DNA from: Ochotona curzoniae
Taxonomy: Eukaryota; Chordata; Mammalia; Lagomorpha; Ochotonidae
Assembly (NCBI RefSeq): GCF_017591425.1
Contig: NW_024466004.1
Coordinates: forward strand, 36,706,501 to 36,770,500
DNA length: 64,000 nt
Direction: 5' to 3'
The notes under the pieces were generated by a model. The model made no database searches. It was not told the DNA's origin and worked only from the letters and a program-made list of their open reading frames with translations. Below are positions 1 through 10,921 of this stretch, piece after piece; the first letter of the stretch is position 1, and each line of letters opens with the position of its first letter. The position numbers and the translations under genes were made by a program.

Positions 1-1085
1 GAAAGAATTAGTAGTGTTGCATCAACATCCAATATGAGTCTTATTCATAATTAACCAAATAGAAATGATGGGTTGTTATTATTAAGGTATATAAATGGCA
101 TCTTAAATAGAAGTAGATTTATTAGAGGACTGCAGGATATTTAACAGTCATGAAAATATCCATGAGTATGACAATCTTTATGAACTGAATGTTAAGAATT
201 GTGAAGGGTCTAAGCTTGGCCCTTCTTGCAGTTTGCTTGCCACAGTCTTATGGATGCTGCCATGAACACATGATTCCTGGGTCAGATGCAAAGAGCTTCG
301 TTCCAGCATCCCAGATGGCATGTTTCATATTTACATTGGTTCCTGGGCTTATTTAAAATTATGGTAAATTAGCACGAAGCTAGCAGCATAAAGCAGCACA
401 AATTTATTCTTCTAAAGCTCTGGAATGCAGAAGGGCCAACCTCAATCTCAGGCTGAAATCAGTGTGTTGGCAGGACTATTTTTTCAGTCTGTCCAGCTTC
501 TAGAGGTTGCTCATTCTCTGCCTCATGGCCCCACACCACTGAAATTTCTGCTCCTGTTCACATCACCCAAAAATCTCAGTCTATTACAGCATCATTTCTA
601 ATATATCATGTAAATCCCAACAACATAAATTAATATTGGTAAGATCTAGATTTGATCCATCCTGGGAAGGAATTGTTTTGAATGCCTGGACCTAAGCACA
701 ATGATGTAATGAGCATCAGATTCTAGTTGTAAACATGTGCATTTAAGGAAGAAAACAGAAGGAAAAAAAGTCACCAATTCCAAGAAATTTCAAACTGCAA
801 ATGGGGAAACTTTATTATGCAGCAAGGCTCAAAGTCTGCTGTGGCCTGTGACTTCAACCTCTGGACCAGAAGCTTTATCCTGGAGTCTTTTTCTTGAAGA
901 GTAGGATGTGTAGCTGAGCAGTTCTGTCAGCTTCTTTACATAGAATTGTGTGAGCCTGGCAGCCTTCTCTGTCCACTCTTTGACCTTCTTGTTCAGGTTA
1001 GCAGTGTTTCTGCATGTAGGACACATTCACTATCACTGTGGGTCTCCTGCAGATATCCTGGGATTTCCATTCTTCATTTCTTTTT
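1..1085. other. No gene or confident repeat seen
   Basis: This AT-rich unique-looking sequence lies downstream of CEP162. A 65-codon open stretch on the minus strand (1,026-829) is followed 13 nt later by AATAAA (811-816). I cannot assign it to any family and treat it as unproven. Confidence 0.5.
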
Positions 1086-1394
1086 GTTAAAAATTTATTA
1101 TTTACCTGAAAAACAGATCTACACAGATAGAAGGAGGGACAGAGAGAGACAAGTCTTTGATCTTTTGGTTCACTCCCCAAATGGCCATAATGGCCAGAGC
1201 TGGGCCAGTCCAAAGCTTGGATCTCCTTCTGGGTCTCCCACATGTGTGCAGAGGCCCAAAAGCTTTGGCCATCTTTTGCTGTTTTCCCAGGTGAATTAGC
1301 AGGGAGCTGGATTGGAAGTAGAACAGCTGGGACTTGAATTGGCACCCATATGGAATGCCAGTACCATAGCCTACTATGCTATGGTGCTGGCCCC
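1086..1394 (-). repeat. CSINE, old copy
   Basis: Reading minus, it starts GGGGCCAGCACCATAGC and has the B-box-like GCCAATTCAAGTCCCAGC. The body includes CAGCTCCCTGCTAATTCACC and the GAGTGAACC block, and the T-rich left edge is its A-rich tail. It is strongly diverged and abuts another minus copy. Confidence 0.85.
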
Positions 1395-1400
1395 ACTTCA

Positions 1401-1750
1401 TTTTTTTTTAAAGATGTACTTATTTGAAAGGCAGGGGGCTGGGGGGAGAGAGAGAGAGAGAGAGAGAGAATGAATCAGTCAGTCAGAGAAAGAGGGTATT
1501 TTCCATCTGTTGGTTCCTAAATGGCTGCAATAGCTGAAGCTGGATCAATCTGAAGCAAGGAACTGCTTGAGTCTCCCACTTGAGTAGCAGGTGCCCAAGC
1601 TCTAGAATCATCAGCTGGTACATCCTTGGCACATTAGCAGGGAGCCTGATCCAAAGCAGAGCAGCCGAGATTTGAACAAGCGCTCTAATGTGGAATGCTG
1701 GTGTTGTAAGCAGCAGGCAGCTTAACTTAGTGGGTCACAACACTGATCCT
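1401..1750 (-). repeat. CSINE, old copy with (GA)n tract
   Basis: A T-rich tail at 1,401-1,412 is followed by the reverse of the SINE body (tctcccacttgagtagcag, gcacattagcagggagcc, agcagccgagatttgaac). The copy's internal CT-rich stretch has expanded into a GA microsatellite at about 1,447-1,468. It lies head-to-tail with the previous copy. Confidence 0.85.
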
Positions 1751-2397
1751 CCAGGAATTTGTTTCTTTAGGCCAGAGCCTTCTTCATCAATCAATCCTGA
1801 ATAACTCTATCTCTATTCCTAGGTGCTTAGAAAAATGGAGTGACAAGTCACACTCCTAATCTCCTCAAATACCTGTGTGGCAGAATGCTTTTATGCTTCT
1901 CAAGACACTTAAAAAATGTGGTCTAATCACACCATTGGCTTTCTCTACAGCATACTTTCTTGATAATGGATATCCTAATTTTAGTTTCTTACAATGCAAA
2001 TGAGCAGAATTTCTGAAATTGTTAGGTCTAGGTTCTTTCCACTTAACAGTTCTTCCCTCAGGTTATCTCTTTCCTCTTGCAGTTTACTCTAAGTTTCAGG
2101 AAGAAATCAGGCCTCATCTGTAACACTTCAGTCTCAGATATCTAAGGTTGTTGTGGGATGATAATTTTGCCCTCTCTATTGAGTGCAAAATACAATTCAT
2201 CCAAGTTCTCAGTCACTGCAAGACAAGAATCCCCTTTTTTCCAGTTACCGAAAACATGCTCTTCATTTCCATCAGGCCCTCACCTACAGTGCTGCAAGTG
2301 TCTGTATCTCTCAACAGTTTGCTCTTTCATGATTCCTCCTTTCACATCCATTACTATAAGCCACAAATCTGTCTTCTGTAACTAGATATTGGATTAT
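1751..2397. other. Nothing recognised
   Basis: Unique-looking AT-rich sequence. Two overlapping short ORFs at about 2,148-2,385 have no recognisable content and look like chance openings. Confidence 0.5.
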
Positions 2398-3490
2398 ATT
2401 TTCAAGGTGTGGCAATAAATGGAACCATGCAGTATCTCCTGTGTTTTTCCTGGTTTCTCTTGTTCAGCATAAGTATTTTGAGATTCATTAATGATCAATA
2501 AGTTATTTTTTATTGTTTAATAGTATTTGATCATATAGCTGTATCATATTTGCTTATGCATAAATTTGTTAATTGATATTGGGTTATTCATACTTTTTAT
2601 TACAAATGAAATTGATTTTTGTATTTATAATTTTTATATAGGCATATAAAAGTGTCTGGTTCATATGATAGGTAATTGGTTTTTTTTGAGAAAGTTCTAG
2701 TTAGTTTTCCAAAATGCTAACTATTTACATTTTCTCATTATATATATGAACCTTGTTTATTTCATTAGCAATACATTGTAACATCAGATTTTAAAATTTT
2801 ATCCAGTCTAATGTACAAATGTAATGAAATCTCATGGTGATTTTCAAATGCATTTCTTTAGTGATTAATGGTAGTCAACTTTTATTACATTTATTTTCCT
2901 TTAACTATTGTAGGCAAAGTGTTTTCTAAGTCCTTGACCCAATGTATTATTGGAGTATTTGCTTTATTATTGAGTTTTGAGAGTTCTTTGTATTCTAGAT
3001 ATAAATCTATTCCTAGATTTATAATTTGCAATTAGTTTATCTATGACTTGTTTTATCATTTGCTTAATAGTATCTTTGAAAGAGAGAGTTCCTTATTTTG
3101 ATAAATTGCAATGCATAACTTAGTTTTGAAATAATTGTGTTTTGGTGTCATACACAAAAAATAACCCTTGTCAAATCCAAGATTATGAAGGTATATACCT
3201 ATGTTGTTTATTTTTTTCTAGAAGTTGTATCATTTCAGTAGCTTCCCAAGTCAGGTTTTTGATCCATCTTGAGCCTTTTAAAAACATTGTGAGTTCTGTA
3301 TCAGTGTTCATTTTGTGCAGGGATAGCTTCTTGTTGCAGTTTAGTTCACTAAAAGGATCATTTCTCCATTTTTGCTTCTTCAGTGAAAATTAGGTATTTG
3401 TGTGTGTTAATTTTAGGACATGGTACTCCATTGAATTGTTCTATTTGCATATTTTATTCCAACTCTGTGTTTCTTATTGTAGCCTTACAC
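2398..3490 (-). mobile_element. LINE-1 3' region fragment, old
   Basis: On the plus strand this reads like the reverse complement of the end of a mammalian L1 ORF2 and its surroundings. Features in order are the attcatta/tttattgt region, the tgcatttctttagtgattaatgg block, tattattgagttttgagagt and ttctagatataaatctattcc. The frame is fully degraded and it carries no usable coding sequence. Confidence 0.6.
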
Positions 3491-3494
3491 TAAG

Positions 3495-5700
3495 TCCTTT
3501 AAAATTTTTATTTTAATACGGTTAACATAATTGAGAAGTACGCATAGTCATGTGGGTCTCCAGTTAGGGTGGAGAGGGTGGAGGTATGGAGGAAGGTGGG
3601 TCAGACAGATGTTTTAATTTTTTTCCTCTTGTGTCCACAGCAGGGAAAAGGGGAGGAGCCACTCCTTGTTGTCAAACTACATCAGCATCAAGGGCTGGGG
3701 ACAGTCATTTGATAACACCGTAGAGAGCCCGAAGTGGGGAAGAGTGCTGCAAGGGCATTACTTGCATGGTTTTGATAGTTCTGAGACATTGTCTGCTTTG
3801 TTATACCAGGGTTGAGAAATATTTCCAAGGTCTGTTGGCTGACCAAGACCATTTAAATCATCCACAGGCCACAAACATGTTACAAAACTTAGCCAAGAGA
3901 GTTGTCCAATCTGTTCTGCTTTCCATCCTCTGATGAGGCACTCAATGTCTTTTACTGGCCTGAATGGCCATCATGTCTGCTGTGTGCATTTGGTCATGCT
4001 GTTCACTACATAGGCATCAGCAACTCAGGAAGCTCAGTCCTGGTACATGCCCTCCGAGTTTGAACTACATATCTTGTGATTTTCCCTGTGGTTGGGATTG
4101 AGTCCAGTTATCTAGCTGGGGAGTCCCCAAAAAACCTTGCCTGGAGTGACCTCAGACTTGACTTGTGTGAGCCATCCAGTACAGGATTAGGCTTGGTCCA
4201 TCACCTGCTTCAAGCCATAGTGGTAGAGGCAGCTGTCTGGTCAGTTCTTCCCCCAGCTCCATCTCTCACATGAACTGGCAGAGGCTGTGGCATAGCCCAG
4301 ACAGGCTGAACACGGGCTCAGTCTTTATGCACGCAAAGGGGTGCTACATCCTTGTAGAGGCAACCCCAATAACTCCCACCAGACCTGTCCCAGGCCCTGG
4401 TTTTTGTGTGCCAGCATGTGCTATGACATAGCCTGGTTCATTCCACAAACCATCTAGCTCTCATGTACACCCACAAATGCTGCAGCTTAGTTTAATCCAG
4501 CCTGCTCCCAGATCTGGTCCAAATATATGCCACCAGCGCTCTGTCTTGACCAGCCTGAACTGCCCACATTCGGACTGTTGAGCACACCAGTGGGTTCTTG
4601 AGCCTAGCACAGTCAGCCTGTCCCCAAATTCATCACACACAAATGAGAATAGGTGCTGCAGACTTGCCCAGGCCAGTTTGCTCCCAACCCCTGCTCTCAC
4701 ACTCACCAGTGGGAGCTACACATTAGCAAGGGAGTACTCAAAGTTCCCCTACCAGGGCTTTTCCCAGCCCTGGATCTTTCACGTATTGGTGGGTGCTTCA
4801 ACACAATTTGGTATGGCTTACCTGCAGTTTAAACTCTTTGGGTGGGTGTTGCAGCCAAGCCCAGTCAGAGACAGCCCATGCCCTGTCTTGGCTCTCATGA
4901 CCAGTGGGTACTTTGACCTGCCCCAGCCTGGCCTGCCCCAGACCCAGCCCACACAACCCAACCTTGCATGGCCTGGCCCACCTCCAGCCACAGCTATTGT
5001 ACCCTCCACTAGGAGCTGCAGCCTAGGAGCAGTGTTCCCCCAAATCCCTACCAGACTGCCTCCCATCCCAAGCTCTCAAGCATGCTGGTTCAGGCTGCAC
5101 CATGCCTCCTCCCAGCCCTGACTCACTGAAGTGTCTTGTGAATTCCATGTCCAGTCTGGCTTATATAGTCACCATCCCAGCTCTCCATGCAGACCAGTGG
5201 GTGCCACGGTCCCACACAGGGAAGCCCATAAGTCCTCTACAGAATCTGTCCGATCCAGTTCTCTTGCATTCTGGTGAGTGCCGTGGCTCAGCCTGGTGTG
5301 GTCTCTACCTGGCTTTGTCACTCATGGGCAGGTACTGCAGCCTAGCCCAGCCATGCATTCCCTCAACCCCAGCTTTTGCACGCAACAGTGGGTGATAGTA
5401 TTTAGCCCAGCACCAATCTGTCATGTGGGCAGGTGCTTTGGCCTGACCCAGACATGGCCTCTTGGTTTCCCCCCTCTAGACCACTCTTTGCTCCCTCACC
5501 TACCTGGAAGCACAGTGTCCTAGTCCAGGGGAGACTCCAGAAGTCATTCCTCCCCTGTCAAACAAGCCCTCAAGGATTCCCACTCCAATTTTGTTCCCAG
5601 ACCCTTTTCCCCAGGCAATCTTCTGCCCCTCCCCCATGCTGCAACTTGGGAACCATGGTGATGGTGTGTCCCGCCTAGCGTTCCCTGCCTTCCTCACATA
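3495..5700 (-). mobile_element. Composite VNTR-type retroposon, copy 1 (longest)
   Basis: On the minus strand its 3' end is an A-rich stretch at about 3,490-3,520, preceded by TATGTTAACCGTATTAAAAT. The 3' unique part (3,520-4,080) shares the string ctcagaactatcaaa with the copy at 39.7-40.7 kb. The rest (about 4,080-5,700) is GC-rich sequence built from imperfect units of roughly 60-90 bp. These units repeat variants of (minus) CAGGCTGGGCTAGGCTGCAG around a CCACTGGT or CCCACC block. Short direct repeats CTTTAAAA at 3,497 and 5,702 may be the target duplication, but they are A/T-rich and weak. Confidence 0.65.
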
Positions 5701-5985
5701 TCTTTAAAAAAAAAAAATAGTCATGTATATTGGCACACTGGTATAGTTAACAAAAATTTGTTTTAACTAGGCCCAGAATGCCAGCAGCTATTGGCTGTTT
5801 TCTTCCAGCAGTGTAATATTGCTAGGTACAAAGCAACTGAGGCAGTTGCCTACAGCTGGGATATACTAAGTCTTGAAATCAAATAATGTAGATTGTTTTA
5901 ATTTACTCTAGTTGTTTAAGGTTATTTTAGCTACTCGGCATTCTCTACATATCTGTCTGATTTTGGAGGCAGAGGCAGATGTGTG
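5701..5985. other. Short unassigned spacer
   Basis: An A-run at 5,706-5,717 is followed by unassigned sequence containing gcagctattggctgttttc. No gene is seen. Confidence 0.4.
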
Positions 5986-6246
5986 GTATTATTTGAAAGG
6001 CAGAGTTATGGAGAGGGAGAGGCAGACAGATCTTCCATCCACTGATCTATTTCACAAATCAACACACCAAGTCTGGAGCTTCTTTTGGATCTTCCACGTG
6101 GATTCTGGGGCCCAAGGAATTGGTCCATCTCCTCCTTTGACTGCCGAAGCACATTAGAAGGGACCTGCATAGGAAATGGAACAGCTGTGACATTAACCGG
6201 CTCCTATGTGGCATGCCAGCAATGCAGCTTAAGGTGCAAAGCCCCA
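5986..6246 (-). repeat. CSINE, old copy
   Basis: The reverse-complement body is visible as atttgaaaggcagag, agatcttccatccactga, gcacattagaagggacctg and a degraded B box at ttaaccggctcctatgtg. The head ends near 6,246. With the next plus-strand copy it forms an inverted pair about 60 bp apart. Confidence 0.85.
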
Positions 6247-6285
6247 GAACAAGCCCTAAAGACAGATTTTTAAAAATATAGCAGT

Positions 6286-6308
6286 GGGGGGGGGGGCGGG
6301 GAGGGGGC
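6286..6308 (+). other. G-run tract (possible G-quadruplex)
   Basis: A near-continuous guanine tract, interrupted only by single bases, lies between two inverted SINEs and runs into the head of the plus-strand copy. It has enough consecutive G runs to meet the usual G-quadruplex pattern. Confidence 0.6.
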
Positions 6309-6636
6309 TGGCACTGTATCCTAGTGATTAAAATCCTCACTTTGCCTGCTCAGAATCCCATATGAGCACTGGTTTGTATCCTGGTTGCTCCACTTCCCTT
6401 CCAGCTGCCTGCTTGTGGCCTGGGAGAGCAGACCCTCCTGGGACAGCCCAAAGCCTTGGAACCCTGCACTCATGTTGGGAAACCCAGATGAAGCACAGGG
6501 ATCTTGGCTTTAGATTGGCTCAGCTCTAGCTGTTGTGGCCACTTGGGGAGTAAACCAGCAGATGGAAGATCTTTCTGTATCTCCTCTGCAAAGATATGAC
6601 TTTCCTATAAAAATAACTAAATCTTTTATAAAATAG
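6303..6636 (+). repeat. CSINE, plus strand
   Basis: The copy is complete: head ctggcactgtatcctagtg, then ttccagctgcctgcttgtgg, gggacagcccaaagcc, ttggggagtaaaccagcag and a tail of cctataaaaataactaaatc. Divergence is moderate. Confidence 0.92.
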
Positions 6637-6689
6637 ATGTATATATATAGCAGTGGGAATATGTGTGGGGTTTTGGTTTTGTTTCTTAC

Positions 6690-7020
6690 TGTTTTTGAGA
6701 GGCAGAGAGGTGAGCATGAGAGGTGGGAGAGAGAGAGCGAGCACAAGATTACATTCACTGGCTTATTTTGAAAATGAACACAACAACCAGGGTTGAGCCA
6801 GGCCAACCTGGAACTGAGTTCTACTCTCCTGGAGCTCGGTCCAGGCCTTACATTTGAGCGCCAGGGAAACAAGTTCTTGAGCCTTCCTCTATGCCTCCCA
6901 GGGCGCACATCAGCAGGAAGCTGTAATCGAAAGCAAAGCCAAGACTTGAATTCATGCATTAAAATATGAGATGTGGGCATCCCAAGAAGCATCTTAACCA
7001 TTATGCCAGGCACCTGCTCT
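6690..7020 (-). repeat. CSINE, old copy
   Basis: The reverse body includes gagaggcagagaggtgag, cacatcagcaggaagctg and a degraded B box at caagacttgaattcatgc. The head is at about 7,018. An expanded purine tract lies at 6,725-6,745. Confidence 0.85.
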
Positions 7021-7071
7021 CAGTTTCAGTAATTTTTAAAATGATTTTTCTGACTTTAAATACCATAGGTT

Positions 7072-7376
7072 TAAAAAAATTTTTTTATAGTTTATTTGAA
7101 ATACAGTTACAGTAGAGAGGAAAGGAGAGACACAGAGTGAGATCTTCCAACTACGGTTCACTCTCCAAATGGCCACAATAGCCAAAGCTAGCCTGATTAT
7201 AAACCAGGAGCCAGGAGCTTCTTTCAGTAGATTCAGAGGGTTTAAACATTTGAGCTCTCCTCTGCAGCTTTTCTAGGCAGACTAGCTGGGATATGGAGCA
7301 GCCAGGACTCGAACCTGGGCCAATATGAGATGTTGGCACTGCAGATAGAGGCTTAACATGTTACACCATGACTCCT
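7072..7376 (-). repeat. CSINE, old copy
   Basis: The T-rich tail at about 7,072-7,088 leads into agatcttccaactacgg and cactctccaaatggccac. The B box is aggactcgaacctgggcc and the head ends near 7,376. Confidence 0.87.
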
Positions 7377-7637
7377 CCCGACTAGAATCAGTTTTCAAAT
7401 TTCACTCCTTATGTCCTATTGTTTTAAAGTTTCCTCCATTAAAGTCCAACTCAAAGCCATATTAAAAAGGTGCTTATAAGGTCCCAATTTTAAGGAATCT
7501 TTTTTTTTCTTTTGTGCTCCACTAACATACTTTAGTATACTCTTAATTTTTCATATTTGAATATGTAAACATGTCTGGTGTTTCCTGCTAAAACTTTAAT
7601 AGACCAAGAATTTTGGCTTGTTCCCTTTGCTGAGAAA

Positions 7638-7945
7638 AAGTTTAAAAATATTTATTAATTCCTTTGGGAGGTAGAGATGAGGTGCCATCTGCTAGTTTAT
7701 TCCACAGATAGTTCCAGCAGCTCAGGGACTGAAGCCAGAGCTGAGCATTCAGTCCAAGTCTGCAGTGTAGGTGGCAGGGATCCAGTTCCGTCAGAGGCGG
7801 CACCTGTTGCATCTCAGAATTAGCCTCAGCAGGAAGTTGGAATCAGGAGATAGGCTCAAGAGTGGGGCCCAGCACTCACACCTGACGTGGGGTTCAGGCT
7901 TCATGCCAGGCTGCCTCTGCCTCAACTGCTTTGCTCAATACCTGT
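7638..7945 (-). repeat. CSINE, very old copy
   Basis: Only scattered blocks survive: aaaaatatttattaattcc, ccatctgctagtttattcc, agcctcagcaggaagttgg and the degraded head region. It is older than its neighbours. Confidence 0.7.
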
Positions 7946-9250
7946 CCCCCAAAAGCTACTTTTTTCTTTTTTTTTTTTTTTACTTTTCAAGAGTAAGCCC
8001 AGCATTAAAGAAGACATCTAGCTCATGTTCTTATATTCTCAAAAGAGCTATCAGATTTACAATTGTTCATTCTGTTGTTCTATTGTTTATGAAATATATT
8101 ATTACAGAATGTCACCAAGATCTATCTTTATTAGTAGATTTCTTTTGCCCGTGCCTACACTTTCAAGAAGAGTTGTCATCATTTTCTCCCCCCAATTACC
8201 CAAACACATTCTGTTGGACTGGGATGCTAATTATTTGAAACTGTGTGTTGCCTGGCTCTGTTCACATTCCTCCTCAAGATTGACTTCTTGAAGAAGATGT
8301 CTTAGATATCTTTGGTTACAAGGATAGCAACACCATTGCTTTGCATTCACACTTCACTTGAATTTGTCCCCTCCAGCAAAGTTGTCATCTAGAATTCCAT
8401 TTAACGCAACTCTTGTAGTGCTGTTGCACTTTAAAGTCCATTATTCTCAAGGAGAGTTGCTTTGATTGTTCTATGCTCATTGGGAGCAAAATGCAATAAG
8501 GAAATTATTTTATCACCTAACAAACCAGCAAGTATGGGAGCTGAGAAATCAGCTTTTTCATTATCCACAGGAATTATTCTCACCTGGGGTAATGGTTTCT
8601 CCTGTGAGCAATTAAAGGCTCAGGGTACATACAGGGTTTTCTTTCTTTTTTTTCTTTTTCTTTTTTTTGTTTTGTTTCTCCTCCTTAGCCTTTTCATGTT
8701 TATTATATCCAGTCAGATAATGTGGATCCTGTTTATTTGCAATTCAGCATCAATCTTTATGAAACAATCTTCTGTTTTGAGGCTAGTAGACAGTTTGAAG
8801 ACAGAAATGTACTTAGATATTTGTTTTAAAGTAAAATCTTGATTTGTGGTTTAAAAAAACCTTCACTTTATTACATACAATGATACAACATTCAAAATGA
8901 CTGCTTGGTTCTGCTAAACACGATAGCAGTTAGTTGTCCCAAAACCAGATTCAGTGGCAATGATCCCTTCTTTCTCAGAATCCATGAGAGTAATGTTTCA
9001 TCATTATCATAATATCAAAAACAAGAGAATTTGTTGCAATGGAAGATTCCAGAGAAATTGTGAGATGAACACACAAAGCATGTGTGTGTGTTGTATATAC
9101 TGAAAACAATAATACGACATTGGATGCCGAATACATGTCTTAAAGCAGAGCATGATCATGAATCCTGGTGTAGTGTGTAAAGGTAATAGGTAAATGCAAA
9201 GGGGAGGACATTTGCAAAGGGGTTCACAGAATTGCCTTGTTTAGACGAAG
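7946..9250. other. No gene seen; pyrimidine tracts
   Basis: T-rich runs occur at about 7,965-7,985 and 8,636-8,690. ORFs spanning them are low-complexity artefacts. The rest is unassigned unique-looking sequence. Confidence 0.5.
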
Positions 9251-9259
9251 AGTCTTGAA

Positions 9260-9770
9260 GGAGTGGAAAGCGGTAGGCAGAAGAACACCTCCCTGTTTCC
9301 AACATTTTCACTAATGAAGACATTACTGAGTATCAGAAAAGAGTTATTCCACATGAGATTAAGATGGAGCAATAGAAAATGCAGCCTGTTTTATCCAGGT
9401 GGGCCCAATCTAGTCACATGGGTGAGTCCTTATAAGTGGTGGCCTACCCCAGCTGAGTTCAGAGTTGGAAGGAGACGTGATCATGGAAGACTGCTGGGAG
9501 AGATGCTGAGTTGTGGCCTGGGAAGGAGGGAACAACAGTAAAGGAAAAGTGAGTAGCTTCCAGACGTTGGGAAAAGCAAGGCAACGGATTTCTCTCCTGG
9601 GGCTTCCAGAAAAGGACACTGTCTGCTGATACCCACATTACATCCGGACAAGAATGGGTTGGACATCTGATCTACAAAACTGTAAGATGATACATTCGTA
9701 TTTTTTAAATCAGTAAGTCTGTGTGTAACTTGTGATAGCGGCAAGCAAAAAACTAAAGGAGGAATGAGTC
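9260..9770 (+). mobile_element. MaLR/ERVL-type solo LTR, old
   Basis: The pattern is that of an old mammalian LTR: ccaggtgggcccaatctagt, cctTATAAGtggtgg as the TATA region, then cagaactgtaag-like text (aaaactgtaagatgatac) and a final aatcagtaagtctgtgtg...gtgatagcggcaagc ending. This order matches MLT/MST-type LTR consensus as I remember it. No internal region is attached. Confidence 0.65.
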
Positions 9771-9948
9771 AAGAGCTTGAAACCTGGCATGGGTGTGGTG
9801 AGGGAGGTTAGGGTAAGGATTCTGATGTTTACACCTAATGAAACAATGGGGAGAAGGGAAGTAGAGAAGGAGGATGTGGCAAGCAGAGTTTTTGGGGGAA
9901 CGACCTGTTACTGCTGGCATACTGCTGATGCTTGTGTAGACTTATTTG

Positions 9949-10245
9949 GGGTGCGGTAACCTAGTGGCTAAGTCCTTGTCTTACATATGTGGAGATCCCA
10001 TATAGGCGTTGGTTCCTGTCCCAGCTGTCCACTTCCCATCCAGCTCCCTGCTTGGGGCCTGGGAAAGCAGTCGGGGACAGCCCAAAGCCCTGGGACCCTG
10101 CATCCACATGGGAAACCTGGAAGAAGCTCCTGGCTCCTTACTTCAGATTGGCTCAGTTGTTGTGGCTACTTGGGAGTAAACCAGTGGATGGAAGATTCTT
10201 CTCTCTGTGTGTTTCACTTTCCAATAAAAATTTAAAACAAATAAA
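9949..10245 (+). repeat. CSINE, plus strand
   Basis: The body has cttcccatccagctccctg, gggacagcccaaagccctg, gaagaagctcctggctcc and gagtaaaccagtggatgg. The tail is ttccaataaaaatttaaaac. Confidence 0.93.
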
Positions 10246-10267
10246 TATAACAAGTAAAAGACTTATT

Positions 10268-10465
10268 TGAGACTGGTGCCATCATAACAAGCTAAGCCTC
10301 CACCTGTGGTTCTAGAATCCCATATGGGTTTGAGTACCGGATGCTCCATTTCTGGGCTAGGCCCCTGCACCCACTTTAGGATTCTACAGCTGTCCAGCTC
10401 TATCTGTTGTGGACATTTGGATATCTGTCTCTCCTCTGTAACTATGCCTTTCAAACAACAACAGT
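10268..10465 (+). repeat. CSINE, internally deleted
   Basis: The head is actggtgccatcataacaag with a short middle (gctccatttctgggctagg). The end is ggatatctgtctctcctctg before tttcaaacaacaac. About 100 bp of the usual middle, including the ccagctccctgctt block, is missing. Confidence 0.75.
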
Positions 10466-10489
10466 TTATAAAATGCTGTTTTCAAAGTC

Positions 10490-10735
10490 AGAGAAATCTT
10501 GCATTTGCTGGTTCACTCTCCAAAGGGCTGCAACGGCCAGGACTGGGGAAGACCAGTGCCAGGAGTTTCATCCAGGTCTCCCATCTAGGTAGCAGGGACC
10601 CAAAACTTGAACCATATCGCACTGCTTTTCCCAGGCCATCAGTAGGGGTTGGATTGAAGTGGAACGACTAGGACACAAACTAGTGCTCACTGGGCATGCC
10701 AGCATCACAGGTGGTGGCTTAACTACTTAAGCTAG
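10490..10735 (-). repeat. CSINE, minus, tail missing
   Basis: The reverse body starts at tgctggttcactctccaaag and runs through ccaggtctcccatctaggt to the head at ggtggcttaactacttaagc. It faces the previous copy. Confidence 0.82.
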
Positions 10736-10921
10736 TAATAGTCAAGACCTGGGGAGAGAAAAAAGAACCTAACTCATTCCACCTGACTTTCTCTTCAATA
10801 AGAAGGCCTGATTTTAGTCTCATAATTAATTCAAATTATTTCCTTTATGACTATAGTGTCAAGTATCTCAAATCCTTTTCAGACTTTCCACAAGAAGCTT
10901 CATCAACCTGGAATAGTGTTT

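Noticed and set aside
4461..5697. Several overlapping ORFs of 80-147 codons in the GC-rich region
   Set aside because: They lie inside the repeated part of a retroposon, are Pro/Ser-rich in every frame and have no start or domain context. They are frame shadows of the repeat.
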